Positions 48,216 to 60,818 of a stretch of DNA of 64,000 nucleotides are shown one piece after another. The DNA is from Panorpa germanica. Its lineage: Eukaryota > Arthropoda > Insecta > Mecoptera > Panorpidae. The stretch covers positions 2,418,001 to 2,482,000 of the forward strand of contig OY783219.1 of NCBI GenBank assembly GCA_963678705.1. Direction: 5' to 3'. The notes under the pieces were generated by a model. That model saw nothing but the letters and a program-made list of their open reading frames with translations. It was not told where the DNA came from and searched no databases. A program made the position numbers and the translations under genes. Within the stretch, counting starts at the first letter, position 1. Every line of letters starts with the position of its first letter.

Positions 48216-50890
48216 AAATTTTTAATATTCCGCCAGTCAAATAACAATGAAATAAATCGGGTATTCCTAGAAGCTACGGTATGATTTTCAACTCTGATTT
48301 GCATTAATTTCAGGCTATTAATAAGAGAAGATTTATGTTTTTGTGTAGCTATACATACGGAATATTGGTATAGGCCAACTCTTCTAATATTCCTATAATC
48401 TCTAAGTGATCTTACGGCTTAAACGTCAAATTGTAACAACCCATCGAATATAATTAATTTCCAAGAAATGATAATTATTAATTCTACTAAATTAGTAGAT
48501 TTTACGAAGTGTACGAATGATTAAAGATGTATAGTAGATGATTATCCCCCAGCGCAACCCACATAAGTTAAACTGTGGGCTTAGTGTGGATTTCTGTATC
48601 TGTGTTGGTGATATAATCAAATACCACTACATACTCGTGTTATATACAATGTAGAACACTGAAGACGTCAAATTTGCTAATTCCAATACAACGTATTGCT
48701 GCGAAGGTGATATCACACCTATTGTACGAACCTAGTAACTAGATTACGTGATACATCACAATCTTTAAAACATGACGATATTGTATTCCTTTTATGCATC
48801 TATCAAGCAGTTAGATACTTTTACTACATATGGAAACGTATCTAGATACAATATGTTATAACACTGCTCTTGTGAAATGCATCCTGGTTTGTTCTTTTGT
48901 TATCAGACTCATAGACGACCATGTGTGAATCTTTACTTGTTGATTCAGCAAAAAATTCTAATTAAATGAAAGGATAGTAAAAACTATTTTTATGACATAA
49001 GCTATACGTGTTTTAATCTCTTTATACCGAGTATCTGTAAGAGATGCTAATGCGTGTTTAAACTTAAGAAAACATGTATCTCATCATATATGAAAATTAA
49101 AGTGAAGTTCATCATTTTATTATTAAATGAAGGTATCTCCACATTGTATAGTTAGAACATCTCTAAGGTATCCTACTTATATATGTATATATATTACGGT
49201 TCATTAGTATAAGTTTGTATCTCATGTTGGATAATAAAATAACAGAAAATTATCAACGACTCTGGTAGCATAATAGAGAATTGTTATCGTACTTAGCTTC
49301 CACTTAGATTGCGATCATGGTATGCGTTTCAGGGTATTTTCCGTGGACATTGCACACCTCGTGCCAATGGTGAACAGTGTTCGCTTCACTTCAGGACGAA
49401 CACAGTTCAGAGATCATATTAGTTTGGGATGTTTCTCGCCCAGCTTATACCTTAAATTATTAAGAGGAATTGTAGCTCACACTTTGCGAATTTAGAGTCT
49501 ATAGAGACTGGAATCGCACACTTTTAGGAGTGGAGGAAAATCAACCATGATTTGCTGCACACAGTGTAGTGTATAACTCATACTCCATACTTAGATAAAT
49601 ACCTCGGATTCGATTCCCAGTATATACCAGTATGTATTAATAAATCTTTTATCATGAAGTAAGTAATTACTTTTTAAATTGGTATACCTGACTAATCCGT
49701 AATTAATGAACAACGCTAAACAAATTAACAGCGCGTTTAATAAGTCTTTTATTCAATGAGCTTCTTTAATGTTCGTTTAAACGAATGGTTATCCTGATAC
49801 ATCCTATTAATTAGTGTACCATTTAATTACACCTCGTCATATGAACAGTCTGTTAAGTTTGGGGATTTGCTGGCAGACCAACGCGAGTGAGTGAGAATGG
49901 GGTATGAGGGAGAAGAGGAGAGGAGGGTGGTTGTAGTTCACTGTTCAGTCCAGCAGAGTCGAGTACTGGTACTTCAATCTGTCGGCTAATGTTTTCTATT
50001 GTCCACGAAAATGATAAAATATGTATTTTCATTTTCAAATTACACACACTCTGCAAGCTGCGGCTTTTACATTTATTATTAATTAGTGGACCCACTTTGC
50101 CGATTTGTTATTGATTATATTAACGTGTAGAAGTAACTAGTCAACAAAGTCTATTCATTTCTTGCAGCTATATTATGCATAAATGCAATTTAACATGAGA
50201 GCTGTTTGACGATCATGTCAGTTAATAACAATTTGTTATTTGTTAACATTTTACAACAAAAAGTACATGCGGGTATTGTATTTAAAATACGCGTTGATAT
50301 ATAATTACAGAAAATAATTTGTAAACCTTGTGAGAATGTCAGTTGATGTGAAACCTGTTTGTACTTATCCAACATGGCGACCGTATGCAATTACGCATTT
50401 ATTTATCTTGCAGACGAGTCGTTAGTAACGCTAAATATTATGGCAGCTATTATTTACATGAGTATATTATTGTCTGATCGACATTCCAGTTAAGAAGTTG
50501 GGTGGGCGCACACTTGAAAACGTATGATGATGACAAAGACTAAATTTCTTTTCTTGCGACACCGACACGTGCGTCTGAAAAACAGATGTGTTTATAGAGA
50601 AACTAGAAAAGAAAAGTGGCAAATATTATATAAGAGATTAGGCAATATTTTAAAGAATGGAAAAAATTGAGAAGCGAGCAATTTCAACAAAAGATATAAA
50701 AGGATTTGGGAGAGAGAGATACCAATATATAAGTTAAACCTTGAAACAACAAGAATACATAACCTTCAAAAAACTTTTATATACCATTATGCATTTTCTC
50801 TAAATGAATATGGTGTCAGGGTTGCTGCATACCTACGCAAGTGTTTGCATTCTTGTTTCGTACAACATATCATTAATATTTCTGTACAGT
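48216..50890. other. AT-rich DNA, nothing firm
   Basis: A box B-like GGATTCGATTCCC at about 49607 has no matching box A or tRNA fold. The patch 49855-49960 is purine-rich and gives an 80-codon minus-strand frame without motifs. Confidence 0.4.
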
Positions 50891-51080
50891 AGTTACTGCA
50901 GTGCCGGATTTAAAGGTGTGAAGGCCTTGGGGCAGCGAAGGAGGCGATGTCCCTAATTATTTTCCGAATAAAAGGAACAATTTTTTTACGTCAAGTCTTT
51001 CAAAAGTCTTTTATTTCTATGTGGAGGTCCCGGGGCAGTAACCCCGCCTGCCCTTCCTCAAATCCGGGCCTGAGTTACTG
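50891..51080. mobile_element. hAT-type MITE with 8-bp target-site duplication
   Basis: The element spans 50899-51072 (174 bp). AGTTACTG flanks it exactly on both sides (50891-50898 and 51073-51080). The ends are CAGTGCCGGATTTA and, inverted, CAGGCCCGGATTTG, matching at 11 of 14 positions and starting with CAG. An 8-bp duplication with CAG-type ends is diagnostic of the hAT superfamily. The interior is G/C-richer and non-coding. Confidence 0.85.
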
Positions 51081-51604
51081 TCGGTATATACTTTAAGACA
51101 AGTATTGTTCTAGCTTAATGGCGCATCCCAATATTGGAAAACTTTTAACATAACAACATAAGACAGTATATTATCATACAAAAGCCCTCTTATAAGTATA
51201 TTCATATCAGTAGTATCTAGTTGTTCTTGTCTCTTATACAATATATAGTAGTATGTACATCATGTACAAGCTCAAAGTAAAGTAACTAACTTTATTTGAC
51301 AACATGTAAACGATAAAACATGTAATTAACATGTAAGTAAAGTAACAAACACAGGGCATAGTCTTACAGTGCGCTGGGGTATCCGGTATACGACGCGATG
51401 GGATAGGGATGGGATGGAATACGATAGCTAGCTGATGGCAGTTAAAAAGGAATAAAACAAAAACTGGATGAAAATAGTGTTTAGTTATTGGTGGAGGCAC
51501 AGGCTGACTAAGAAACTCATACACGTGTGTGTTTAGTTTCATATTTAAGATAACAGATAGCAGCACGACCAATTCTCTCATAGAAAGAAAGGGATCTTTT
51601 TATA

Positions 51605-51905
51605 TATTATTATTATTATTGTTTATTGTAATGTTTTTGCCACTAGGCACTACATTCTTCCGCCTTAAATCCATAAATTTCATATCATATTATTCATAAT
51701 CATATTACATTGTGCTTAATTACATTCCAATTCCAAAAGAAAAGAACCTACACCTCCTGTCTTCTTTGTCTCTTCGTCTCTTTGTCACTTCAGATTAAAA
51801 TCACTTCTGCTCTGGCGTTCCTTCTCTTTACTCGCTCCTTTTCTCTATTTCAGCCATCCATGTCTTCCCTTCACTGAATCTCTTTAATAACAATTGTTTC
51901 AAGAA
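51605..51905 (-). mobile_element. LINE 3' end with (AAT)n tail
   Basis: The minus strand ends with peptide NVVPSGKNITINNN, encoded by a sequence running into an AATAATAAT tail at 51620-51605. Upstream lies TWMAEIEKRSE and charged, frameshifted sequence. Tails of this kind are familiar to me from insect R1/I-type LINEs, but that is memory. A second, more decayed copy lies at 10588-11215. Confidence 0.55.
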
Positions 51906-51914
51906 CTATATATT

Positions 51915-51930
51915 GCAACACACCCTGTAT
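51915..51930 (-). mobile_element. Solo mariner-like terminus
   Basis: The reverse complement reads ATACAGGGTGTGTTGC. It lies just beyond the upstream side of the LINE fragment at 51605-51905; no partner was found. Confidence 0.25.
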
Positions 51931-52893
51931 GGACTTTCATGTATTTTATGCAGATTCTAGAAATGCTGTTTAACACTGCTTTAGTGCTTCTGAAGATTGC
52001 TCCAGTTATTTATGATATTGAGATGTTATTTATCTCAATCAGCGTGTTAGAGTGAGATAGCAATATTCGTTAAGGAATGTGGATCTAATTAAAATAAAGA
52101 TTTCATTTAAAATATGCTAAAAATGATCCTGTTAAATTACAACATAAAGTAATATACGTATAAATTAAAGCAACAATTCTAGATAAGTAGTAAATTGAAT
52201 TCTGTAGATATTCCTAGAGCATTGAGGAGGTGACACTCGGCTGCTGTGTTTTATAACACTGTATTTGTTTATTTTGTGGCGAATTATTGGATTTTATTCA
52301 AATTCGTAACACAATTGATACTGACTAAAAGCTTAAAAACAATTTAACAAAAAATAATATAAAACATTTGATGTTAAAATAAAATATGTAATAAATAATC
52401 TCATTAGAATTGAATGTGTGTAATAGTAGTTGCTGTGTTATTTTACTGCAGGCGTATTTATAGCTTTTAATCCCGAATTTTATTGTTTTAAATATTATTC
52501 AACCAATTGTAGTCTTTCTTTCTGGATCAATATTTATATATTTCGATATTGCGATATTTGTAATATTTTATTTATTTTTATTTTTAATATCAACAATACA
52601 TACATATTTACCATCAAACAATATAAAATTATAATAAATCTGTCTGTTCCGCTTTTAGTTTTATTTGTTGATAATAATAAAACCATTTATGGATATAAAT
52701 CAGCGACTGGGCGGTATGCAGCGCGTATTATTTTGATAAATATATATTTATATGAGTATCAAAACGGAGTGTATTACACTTGGTACAGCTACTAAATGCA
52801 GTTTGCAACTATCCCTGTATTTCGATTGAATTTGGAACATTGTTATTAGTTTCACCCAAAATTTTCTCAAAGTAAATTTCCTCGCAATTGAAT

Positions 52894-53433
52894 TTAATAT
52901 GGCAATGTTTGCAACATGCAAAGTATTTCATTTATGTTTGTCACTGAAGAAATAATTCGCTGCATGCTGCAGGGCTGGAGGATTCCGATTCTGAACTCAA
53001 CTCGTATAGTTACTTGGAGAATTATTACAGGAATTCCAGAAAGACTAAACGCCGGAGAACTATGGAACTGATAAATAAACGACATACTCGTATGCATTTC
53101 AAATGCCTGTGATTTGTTTTCTTTATATTTGGCGTGCACTTTGTGAGCAAGATTATTTGTGTTGTCTGAATTCATTTAATAACACTCGTTGAGCTTTTGC
53201 GTATATTTAATGTTCATTTGGGTGATATGTCCGAGTGCATCACTCGCGATGGAGGGTGCAGACCCAATAATATCACAAGTAGTCGAACCTAAGAGGCTCT
53301 TATTTGTCGGGCTAGACTTGTATCTTGCTATAAACAATATATTTACAAAGTGTTGTTCATCTGTATAAGAATACTTCGTAATACACCAATGATATCCGCT
53401 GTATTTATTATGTAATACGTCATAACAACTCAT
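52894..53433 (-). other. Two back-to-back open frames separated by one stop
   Basis: Frames 53433-53176 (85 codons) and 53175-52894 (93 codons) lie in the same phase, split by a single TAA directly before an ATG. The combined 178 open codons are longer than usual in this composition, but no conserved motif is visible. A pseudogene with one nonsense mutation or chance are both possible. Confidence 0.2.
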
Positions 53434-54269
53434 CGTGACGTCTACTTCTACAACTTATGAAAATCCGTTATGATTTTAATGAAGAACATTCTTTTTAATT
53501 ACTTTAATGAGACTAATAGGCGATCAACTTTATTGCCAACCTTGAAATGCGATTTAGGCCCGCAGAAATATCATTTCTTTTGATTTATTTTCAATATTAT
53601 CCCTATTTTTCGTTGCAAGTAGCCTCACAACGACGGCTAATCTGCACTCGGTCCATATTGTCTTAATATTTCACAACTACAGACTCTGGTCAGCAAAACA
53701 GAGTTTCGGACAACAATATATCTACCCCCAATACAGGGAGGGTATTATCTGGTTTAATATATAGTTTTATCAAGATAATTAATGGCTATCTAATGATTAT
53801 ATTTAAAGCTTTAGCCATAAAGCTAATACACACACATACACACATATGACTACTTACGTAGCGAAACTACACAAGCATTTTAGATTAGAGAACATAAACT
53901 TCAGACATATATTTCTATCCTTGTTTAACCTATTGTACATGTATATATCTATCCTTGTTTAATAAGGTTCTCTTGCAATTATGTTCCCTGTTAGTGTTTA
54001 CTAGAGTCTTTCATGTATTTGTAGTATTTTGGTCTGGGGTAGGACACGAGGAGGTTGCTAACTTCATAGTCTTATGGGTTTAGGGTTGGGGTAGATTTCT
54101 ATACGGTTCTTCTCAGGAGATAGCAACGATTTAATTATAATTTTAAGATAACATGTAAATTAATTATATTTTATATGTAAGCTTTGATTATGTGTGTGCG
54201 TGTGTGTGGAAGGAAACATATAGAGGTTCTGTTGTATTTAGAAAGAATTCGGTGTTCAAAAAAGCAGTG

Positions 54270-54600
54270 TTAACAGGAAGCGTCTGCAAAGTCTGCAGCA
54301 CCGCCCTTTGCGAGTCCATTTCTTGCCATTGCTGTATTTTTACATTGCTGCAGAATGTGGTCAGGATCTACTTCCTCTTCACCACATTCGCATTTAGGGT
54401 TGGTAATGATTTTGTTTCTTGCTAGATGTTTCGGAGCTCTAGTATGATTCGTTCTTAGTCTTGAGGTCATTGTCATTAATCTTCTTGGCCATTTTAGTTT
54501 GGCAAACCACGGCTTACGTTTCAGTATTGGTTGTATTTTATAGAATTCTCTACCTTTATCAGAATTATCCTACTTGTGTTGCCAATTTTTCGTTTCATTT
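54270..54600 (-). pseudogene. R1/I-type LINE C-terminus with zinc knuckle
   Basis: The minus-strand frame reads KGREFYKIQPILKRKPWF, then TSRLRTNHTRAPKHLARNKI and PKCECGEEEVDPDHILQQCK, to a stop at 54270. The pattern PWF....R..T..SRLR..H...P.HL followed by C.CG.EE.D..HIL..C is the conserved C-terminal zinc-binding tail of LINE ORF2 proteins with an RNase H-like region (R1/I group). One in-frame TAG (near 54572) and the missing polymerase show it is dead. The family-level call is firm; the clade is approximate. Confidence 0.75.
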
Positions 54601-54740
54601 TTTTCTAATTCAGCTTTCATATATGGTTTTATAAAATATTTGTTAACCATTTCGTGTCGTGCGACATGTCCTCACCGTTGAAGTCTTCTTATTTCCGTCA
54701 CAGTGTCGATTTGTCCATATTCGCCATGTCCATTTAATTA
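54601..54740 (-). pseudogene. Upstream LINE-like fragment in the same frame
   Basis: Continuing upstream in the same frame: QIDTVTEIRRLQR, a TGA, then GHVARHEMVNKYFIKPYMKA. RRLQ.WGHV.R resembles the RRLRW.GHV.RM motif of RTE-type C-termini, with the Trp codon mutated to TGA. It may instead be part of the R1/I element's own RNase H region. The boundary between the two is not resolved. Confidence 0.4.
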
Positions 54741-54904
54741 TTTTGAAATGTGTACTACATGTATACGATATATAACTAATACTTTCAATGGTAGATAATC
54801 AGGCAAAGGTTACCAACTCCTGGCGCTAGTAATAATCCCCATTCTTGTTCTGAGCTTACCCTGTACTCGCAGCCCAGCGCAACGTCATCCCTTGTTTTTG
54901 GTAA

Positions 54905-54920
54905 CAGCAGCAGCAGCAGC
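54905..54920 (+). repeat. (CAG)n microsatellite
   Basis: Five CAG units, with more degenerate CAG/CAT triplets following to 54940. Confidence 0.7.
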
Positions 54921-55493
54921 ATCAGTACCAGTAACAGCAGTATATTTGCAGAACAGAATTTATTTTATAAAATTACTTTAAAACTATCCGGTACACAATT
55001 AACGATAGTTTACAGACTTTTTTTTCATTTATTTCTATTTTCATTAGTTTTTCTTTTTTTATTTTTAGTTTTTCACTTTTCTTTTTGTGTTATCTCATTA
55101 TTTTAATGCCGTTAAGATTAAATTTTATAAAGTTACGTTGTAAAACTTTAATTACTGCTGTTAATTGCATCGCTAAAGCTATTTGACTATTTATTTTACA
55201 TTTTAAAAGTTTTTTTTACTTTTTAATTAGTAATATTATCACTTAATTGTTGCATTTGTTCTTGTTTTTTTATTGTTAAACTTGGCGCACACTCTATACA
55301 GATATAATATTATATTACATTATTTATACAAGTCTGTATAACTTTGATATGGATAAACAAAACAGTCATGTAGCTATCCTACTCTAACTTTCACTTGACC
55401 CCATCTTGTACAAACTCTTGAAGTAAATTAATAATAATATTATTTTAGCATGTTCTGTAGATATCTCTAAGGACAAAAAATTACGTATAATAT

Positions 55494-55637
<144 letters not shown>

Positions 55638-56216
55638 CCCACTTAAAACAAAAGCTCAACTTTAACGTAGACAATATATGTTAATACACAATGTCATTTC
55701 TTAGAATGTCGTTGTTTCAAATGTTCTTTCCTTTTCTAAACCATAAATATGAATATATACTTGTCTCTTTTTATTATTTAAAAGCATTAAATTAAAAACT
55801 GACAACTGTAATTAATTTTTAACTTAAAGTAATTTATATTCATCTCTATACGTTAGCTAAATTTACCGTAAGAGTTACTTGGCTTACTTTAAAGGAAGTG
55901 ATCTAATACATTACGAGTGCTATAGCACGGTAAGAAAATATTTTCAACTTATTTTAAAGTGTATATAACTTAATGAATGGGTCAAACATTGGGGACATGA
56001 CTCTTCTTACGTCTTAAACTACTTCAGCCTTTAAGAACAATTACTCTTGCTACTTGTGAGGTGTTGCTACAATTTTACTAAAATTAGGCTCCCGTATGAC
56101 AGGTATCAGCCATCATCTCTGGACGACATATAATAAAAATGCACGTATATTATAATTTATATTATGTACTTCATTTGCATTTAGAATTCATTCCCGCAAA
56201 GTACAAACCTTTCAAA

Positions 56217-56681
56217 TCATCCTCCAAAGCAACAAAACAAACTCATTTTAACATAGCACACAAGAAGAATACCGGAATAATTGTTTAATACGATAATCAA
56301 AATAATGTCCATAATAATATAAACCAAAAACACATCTTTGTTTGCTAGAGAGCTGGGTTGCTTTTGCCTTTGACCCGATATTATTTGATTACCACCAAAG
56401 AACGTCCACAGCAAAATAATTGAACCACCGTCAAACTCCAGCACGTACAATAAATGAAAATGAATTATCAGATTTTCACGAGACTGTAAAACATTATTAA
56501 TTATTATTAGCGAATTGAAATACATCATGGTAATGGAAAGGTCAAAGTTATTAGTTATTAATGTATTTATATTGATTGTCACATTGATGACGTAGATTTG
56601 TTTTGAAGGGGAATTGCGTAAATCAAAAAGGAAATGCAAACCTCTCCTGGAAAGATTGCCAGTAAACAATTTGGGCTTCAT
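56217..56681 (-). CDS. Possible 154-residue membrane protein, unknown
   Basis: An uninterrupted frame from ATG at 56681 starts MKPKLFTGNLSRRGLHFLFD. It has hydrophobic stretches around residues 70-95 (IIHFHLLYVL, IILLWTFFGG) and 117-150 (VFLVYIIMDIILIIVL, then ILLVCYVKMSLFCCF). Local base composition makes a frame this long unusual by chance (a rough estimate gives a few percent for the whole window). There is no signal peptide, promoter or polyadenylation signal that I can pin to it, and no family match. An acceptor-like TGTTTTACAG lies inside at about 56489, so it could be one exon fused to read-through intron. Treat it as a candidate only. Confidence 0.25.
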   Translation of the reverse strand: MKPKLFTGNLSRRGLHFLFDLRNSPSKQIYVINVTININTLITNNFDLSITMMYFNSLIIINNVLQSRENLIIHFHLLYVLEFDGGSIILLWTFFGGNQIISGQRQKQPSSLANKDVFLVYIIMDIILIIVLNNYSGILLVCYVKMSLFCCFGG

Positions 56682-57461
56682 TATTATAATCTATGAATGT
56701 TTGCCGTGAAAGAATTCGCTCACAATTTAGTAGTTCATTGGAATAGAGCTACAAATGATGAAACAACTTCACGTTTAGGTACACTTTCAATCCCAGATAT
56801 CGCTAACAATGTTATTTACCAAATTATCTGAAGACGGTCGATTTTTTCGAATGAGATGGAACTAACTTTATCACTTAATAGTTTTTATTTCATTATCAGG
56901 ATATTGGTGAAATCAATAAATGCATATAAATTGTACGACCCTAATCTGCCCGAGTCCCAGTGACCTGAAGCCCATAGGTCAATCCGCTTTGTCATTAATA
57001 ATCCTCTAGGAAACTAAATCAAATCACATCCTCAGACATTCTCTGTTGGTCTGACGTGCAGGGGCCTTTACCAGAGTCTGGTGTAGCATACACAACTAAG
57101 ATGCTTCCTGAATAGCTAAACACTTTCTTTGAATAATCGTATATTGTATGTATGCTAGACAGAGAGATGAATAATATATTTGCATCTGGAATGTAAAGAG
57201 TAAATGAGATGAAGAATACATGGAATACATGGTCACTTCAGTTTACCTAAGTACAAGTCTTGCTGCAAAAACGATAAAATTATCAGCAATGTTTTTTAAG
57301 GATTATTTAAGTGGGGTTAATTACCCCCAATGGATATAATTGAAAAGTACAGCGGTTAATTCACTTGCATTAGGTCACAAGTACACTTTAGATGCCGTAA
57401 ATAATACATACTTCTAATATTTATGATTGTATTGAACTTAGAAGTTGTTTGAAATCGGATT

Positions 57462-57650
57462 CTAAAGAAGTGGAGAAGAATCGTTGTAAACACTTAGTAG
57501 AGAACACGTATTAGTTGGAGTGGTGACAAATTTTGACGTTGTAGTAGCCAAGAACGTTCGGTTTTCTGGCCAACGCAATATTGGTGGTGCGAAGCTACCA
57601 TCCGTGGAATTATCCTTTGTGGCGTTATCCTTTCTAGTCAAAGGACACAA
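57462..57650 (-). other. 62-codon open frame in a GC-richer patch
   Basis: Starts MCPLTRKDNATKDNSTDGSF and includes PENRTFLATTTSKFVTT. Polar and Thr/Asn-rich, unlike AT-driven noise, but there is no partner exon or motif. Base composition here is less AT-rich, which by itself lengthens open frames. Confidence 0.15.
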
Positions 57651-57906
57651 TGATATATCTGGGAGTTTCGAATTGTGTTGAAAGGCTCAATAGAATGTAT
57701 ATGTACGAGGTATATACTTTAAATGGTATTATCGCACGAGCCCCTAAAATTTTGCCGTATGGTGATTTGAAGATTTCGGTAGGATCTCCCTATTATCTAA
57801 ATCTAGCATCTAATGGTCGATAATAGGTATTCAAATTTGTTCAATGCCGAAACTCGGAATCGTTTGTGTACGACTTTCCTTGCTCAAATGACAGTAAATC
57901 TGTTAA

Positions 57907-57950
57907 TATCTGCAACCTTCCGAGAAAAAACACAACATCAAAGGACAAAT
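57907..57950 (+). repeat. Short dispersed repeat family I, copy 2
   Basis: Partner of 43610-43655, same orientation. Confidence 0.4.
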
Positions 57951-57999
57951 TGATGTCAAACTTAATTCAGAGATTACTATATGTATCTTAAAGAAGGTT

Positions 58000-60646
58000 A
58001 GAAATGTATAAGAAATGTAAAAATGTCATTTTAGTTTTTATTGAATACTCTACTATAAATCTCTGTAAGAAAATTAATCAAACCTTCGTCTTAAAAGTTT
58101 CTAGTTGTGCTTTTTTATCCCTGCACATGAGACTTCGACTGACCAGACTGTCTGGCAGAACAACAAGCAAAAAATATTCACTCTTATGTTCAATTTATAT
58201 CTATTAAGTCGCTTTTCCCATTGGGAAATCAAACAATCGTACTGAACGGTTTTGAGATTAATTTTGTATTTTATTATTGTTCTTATTTTGTTATTTGTTA
58301 ACAATCTGATACCAGAACAATTTCTTCACAACTTCGGATTAGCATTATAATCTACGTACAATTTTCAAAAGCTTTGCTTGGTATTATTTTATTAAGATAA
58401 AGTTTATACGAAAATAATACTAAAGATCAATGTAAAGTAACAAATACATGAACAACCTAACATATATGTAAACACATACACACAAATAATATGGAAAACT
58501 AGTCTCAAACTTCTAGGAGAATAACTTTACTAATTAAACTTAATATTCTTAAAGTTGCATATCTTAATTTGTTTTATATAAATTATTATTTTTAGTATGG
58601 AATACGAAATGTATGTAAATAACTAAAAGTTGGACTGAAATTGTGAGCACAATATTGTGGGATCTCTACAGTGTTGTGTTTAATAATAGTAGTATTGCAG
58701 ACCTCCTTTAACGCGAGTTCTATTAGTGCGTTAATTCATGGAACAAGACAGAAATATTACAGTTGCTATTGAATTTAATCAAAATGCAATTAATTCATAA
58801 TCAAATGCAAGCAACGTTTCTTTTCACTTGAAATTCATTCATTGAACTCCCACTCATTCTCCCTCTTCTCCTCACCATGGCTATTTACATTCCCTTGTAC
58901 AACTACGGTTTAATTTTGTGCTTCACTTTGCAATCACTTTTCCGGTATAACTCATTTCCTTTTAATCATTTTCTTTCAACTACACAAACATCAGCCACCA
59001 CGTATTTTTCAAGAATTTCAATTAATTCTTCTTGGACTTTTCTTTACTTTTTATTCATTTTTAATAATTTAATTAACACAAGACCGATTAATTAACCTTT
59101 GTTACACTTTTGATATTAGTATGAATGTGATATTTAGTTTCGTTTCGTTTCGTTTCGTTTGTTACAGCGACCCCAATAAGTTTTCCAATATATCAAATAA
59201 ACTGTAACTACTGCTACAATTGCAATCTATGTGTCAAACTTTTCCAGGCTTTGTTGTTAACGTGAAAACTTTAGTGGAAGTTTGGAAAACTCGTCGATAA
59301 TATTTTGTCGATTGTCAAACTGTTGAAGGTTTTATCTCATATCAAAATTAACATGAAGAAAAACTTTTTCTATAAATGTTATCAAAAAATTAATATATGT
59401 ACGAATTGGTGTGAAAACAGTTGTCATATTGAAATGGTTAACACATTGTCTCAATTACTGAGTGAAAACTGTTCTCTAAAGTACACGTTTTCCAAATAGA
59501 AATCAGTTTTAGATTTGTCCAAATTATTTCTTCCTTTTGCGACCATTATAAAGTTGTTTTTGATCGTGCTAATGAATTCGTATCGTTATCATTTTTGATG
59601 AAGCATCAGACGCCTGTTTACTATGCAAACACAGTGCCAAAGGAAAACCCGGACCTCTGTGAGTGGAATTTTCATTAGATAACCTTCCACTTTCACTTAC
59701 CCTTCCTCTTCTAGTTCTACCTGTTATTAATAAAGAAAGAGGTGAACAGAATTTATTATTAAAGGTATTTTAATAAATTTAAAACAATATAAAAATATAT
59801 GTTGTAATTATTTTATGTTCAAAGCTCACTTAATTGTTTAAATTTTAATTAATTTTAAAGCGGGAGTTTTAATTAGTAATAATGAAATGTATATTGGTAC
59901 TGAGCACGAAATTTAATAAAACCTTTGAAAAATGAACTTAGTAACAAAATCCAGAATTAAAAGTGAATACGACAAATTCGTGGAAAAGCAAAATATTCTA
60001 TTTGTAGGGCAACATAGCACAAGCTATTGCTATTTCATAAGTAGCAAACGTGGCAAATTTCATCCTGTTAGCAAGAAGTGCTATACTATACTATCCCACC
60101 AGAATCTTTCTTTCTATAGTTCTATCTTTAATATAACAAATATCTGTAAAGCTTATCTCCCGCGTATCAGAAAAAACGACTACTTAATTTGGTAAGCAAA
60201 TTAGAACTTCCTCCAATTTTTACATTTCTATAATATTAAATTATTGTAACATCCTTTCACAGCAAATTCTCACAATTATCTAAAACGACAGCATTATGAT
60301 AATAAGCTATGGTTATTAGCAAGATAGACAGAGACAAATATAGTTATAAAAATTTCTTCTTTTGAATCTCTTGCGAATTAATTATATATCTTATAAATAA
60401 GTAATATTGTTATCTCTTTCTAAAATTATCATATAGATAAGAATGATATAAAGTTGAATAAGTTCTATAGCTAAAGGTGTCACCATTGAAATTTGTATGT
60501 GTTCAGAAACATACACAATACTTTCTCAGGTGTAGGATAATTTGTATAGGCAATTACTTTTGATTTGACAAAACTACATAATTATTATCCTGCACCCTTA
60601 TCCTACTTAACTTTTAACTGACTAAGACAATATATTTCCCCAATGC
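58000..60646. other. AT-rich DNA, no gene recognised
   Basis: Frames of up to 87 codons (59932-60195) have AT-driven content. Besides the GTTTC repeat nothing stands out. Confidence 0.45.
59137..59160 (+). repeat. (GTTTC)n repeat
   Basis: Four to five GTTTC units. Confidence 0.8.
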
Positions 60647-60818
60647 TTTATCAACACACGAAATTGAGATTTTTCCATTGCTTTGAAGTTACAGAAGTAG
60701 CGTCACTAAAACCACTGTAACTCGGTAACTCATGGCAGGAAAGTCATGAAATTTTGACACGTATTGTTTGAAGGTTGGTACTATCCATAAATCATATGGG
60801 TTTGTCTGTAGTGGCGTG
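60647..60818 (+). repeat. Dispersed repeat family F, copy 2
   Basis: Partner of 20775-20936; here it is not beside a family D MITE, so the two repeats are separate units. Confidence 0.6.

Noticed and set aside
49600-49625. tRNA gene
   Set aside because: GGATTCGATTCCC resembles box B but has no partner box A or cloverleaf.
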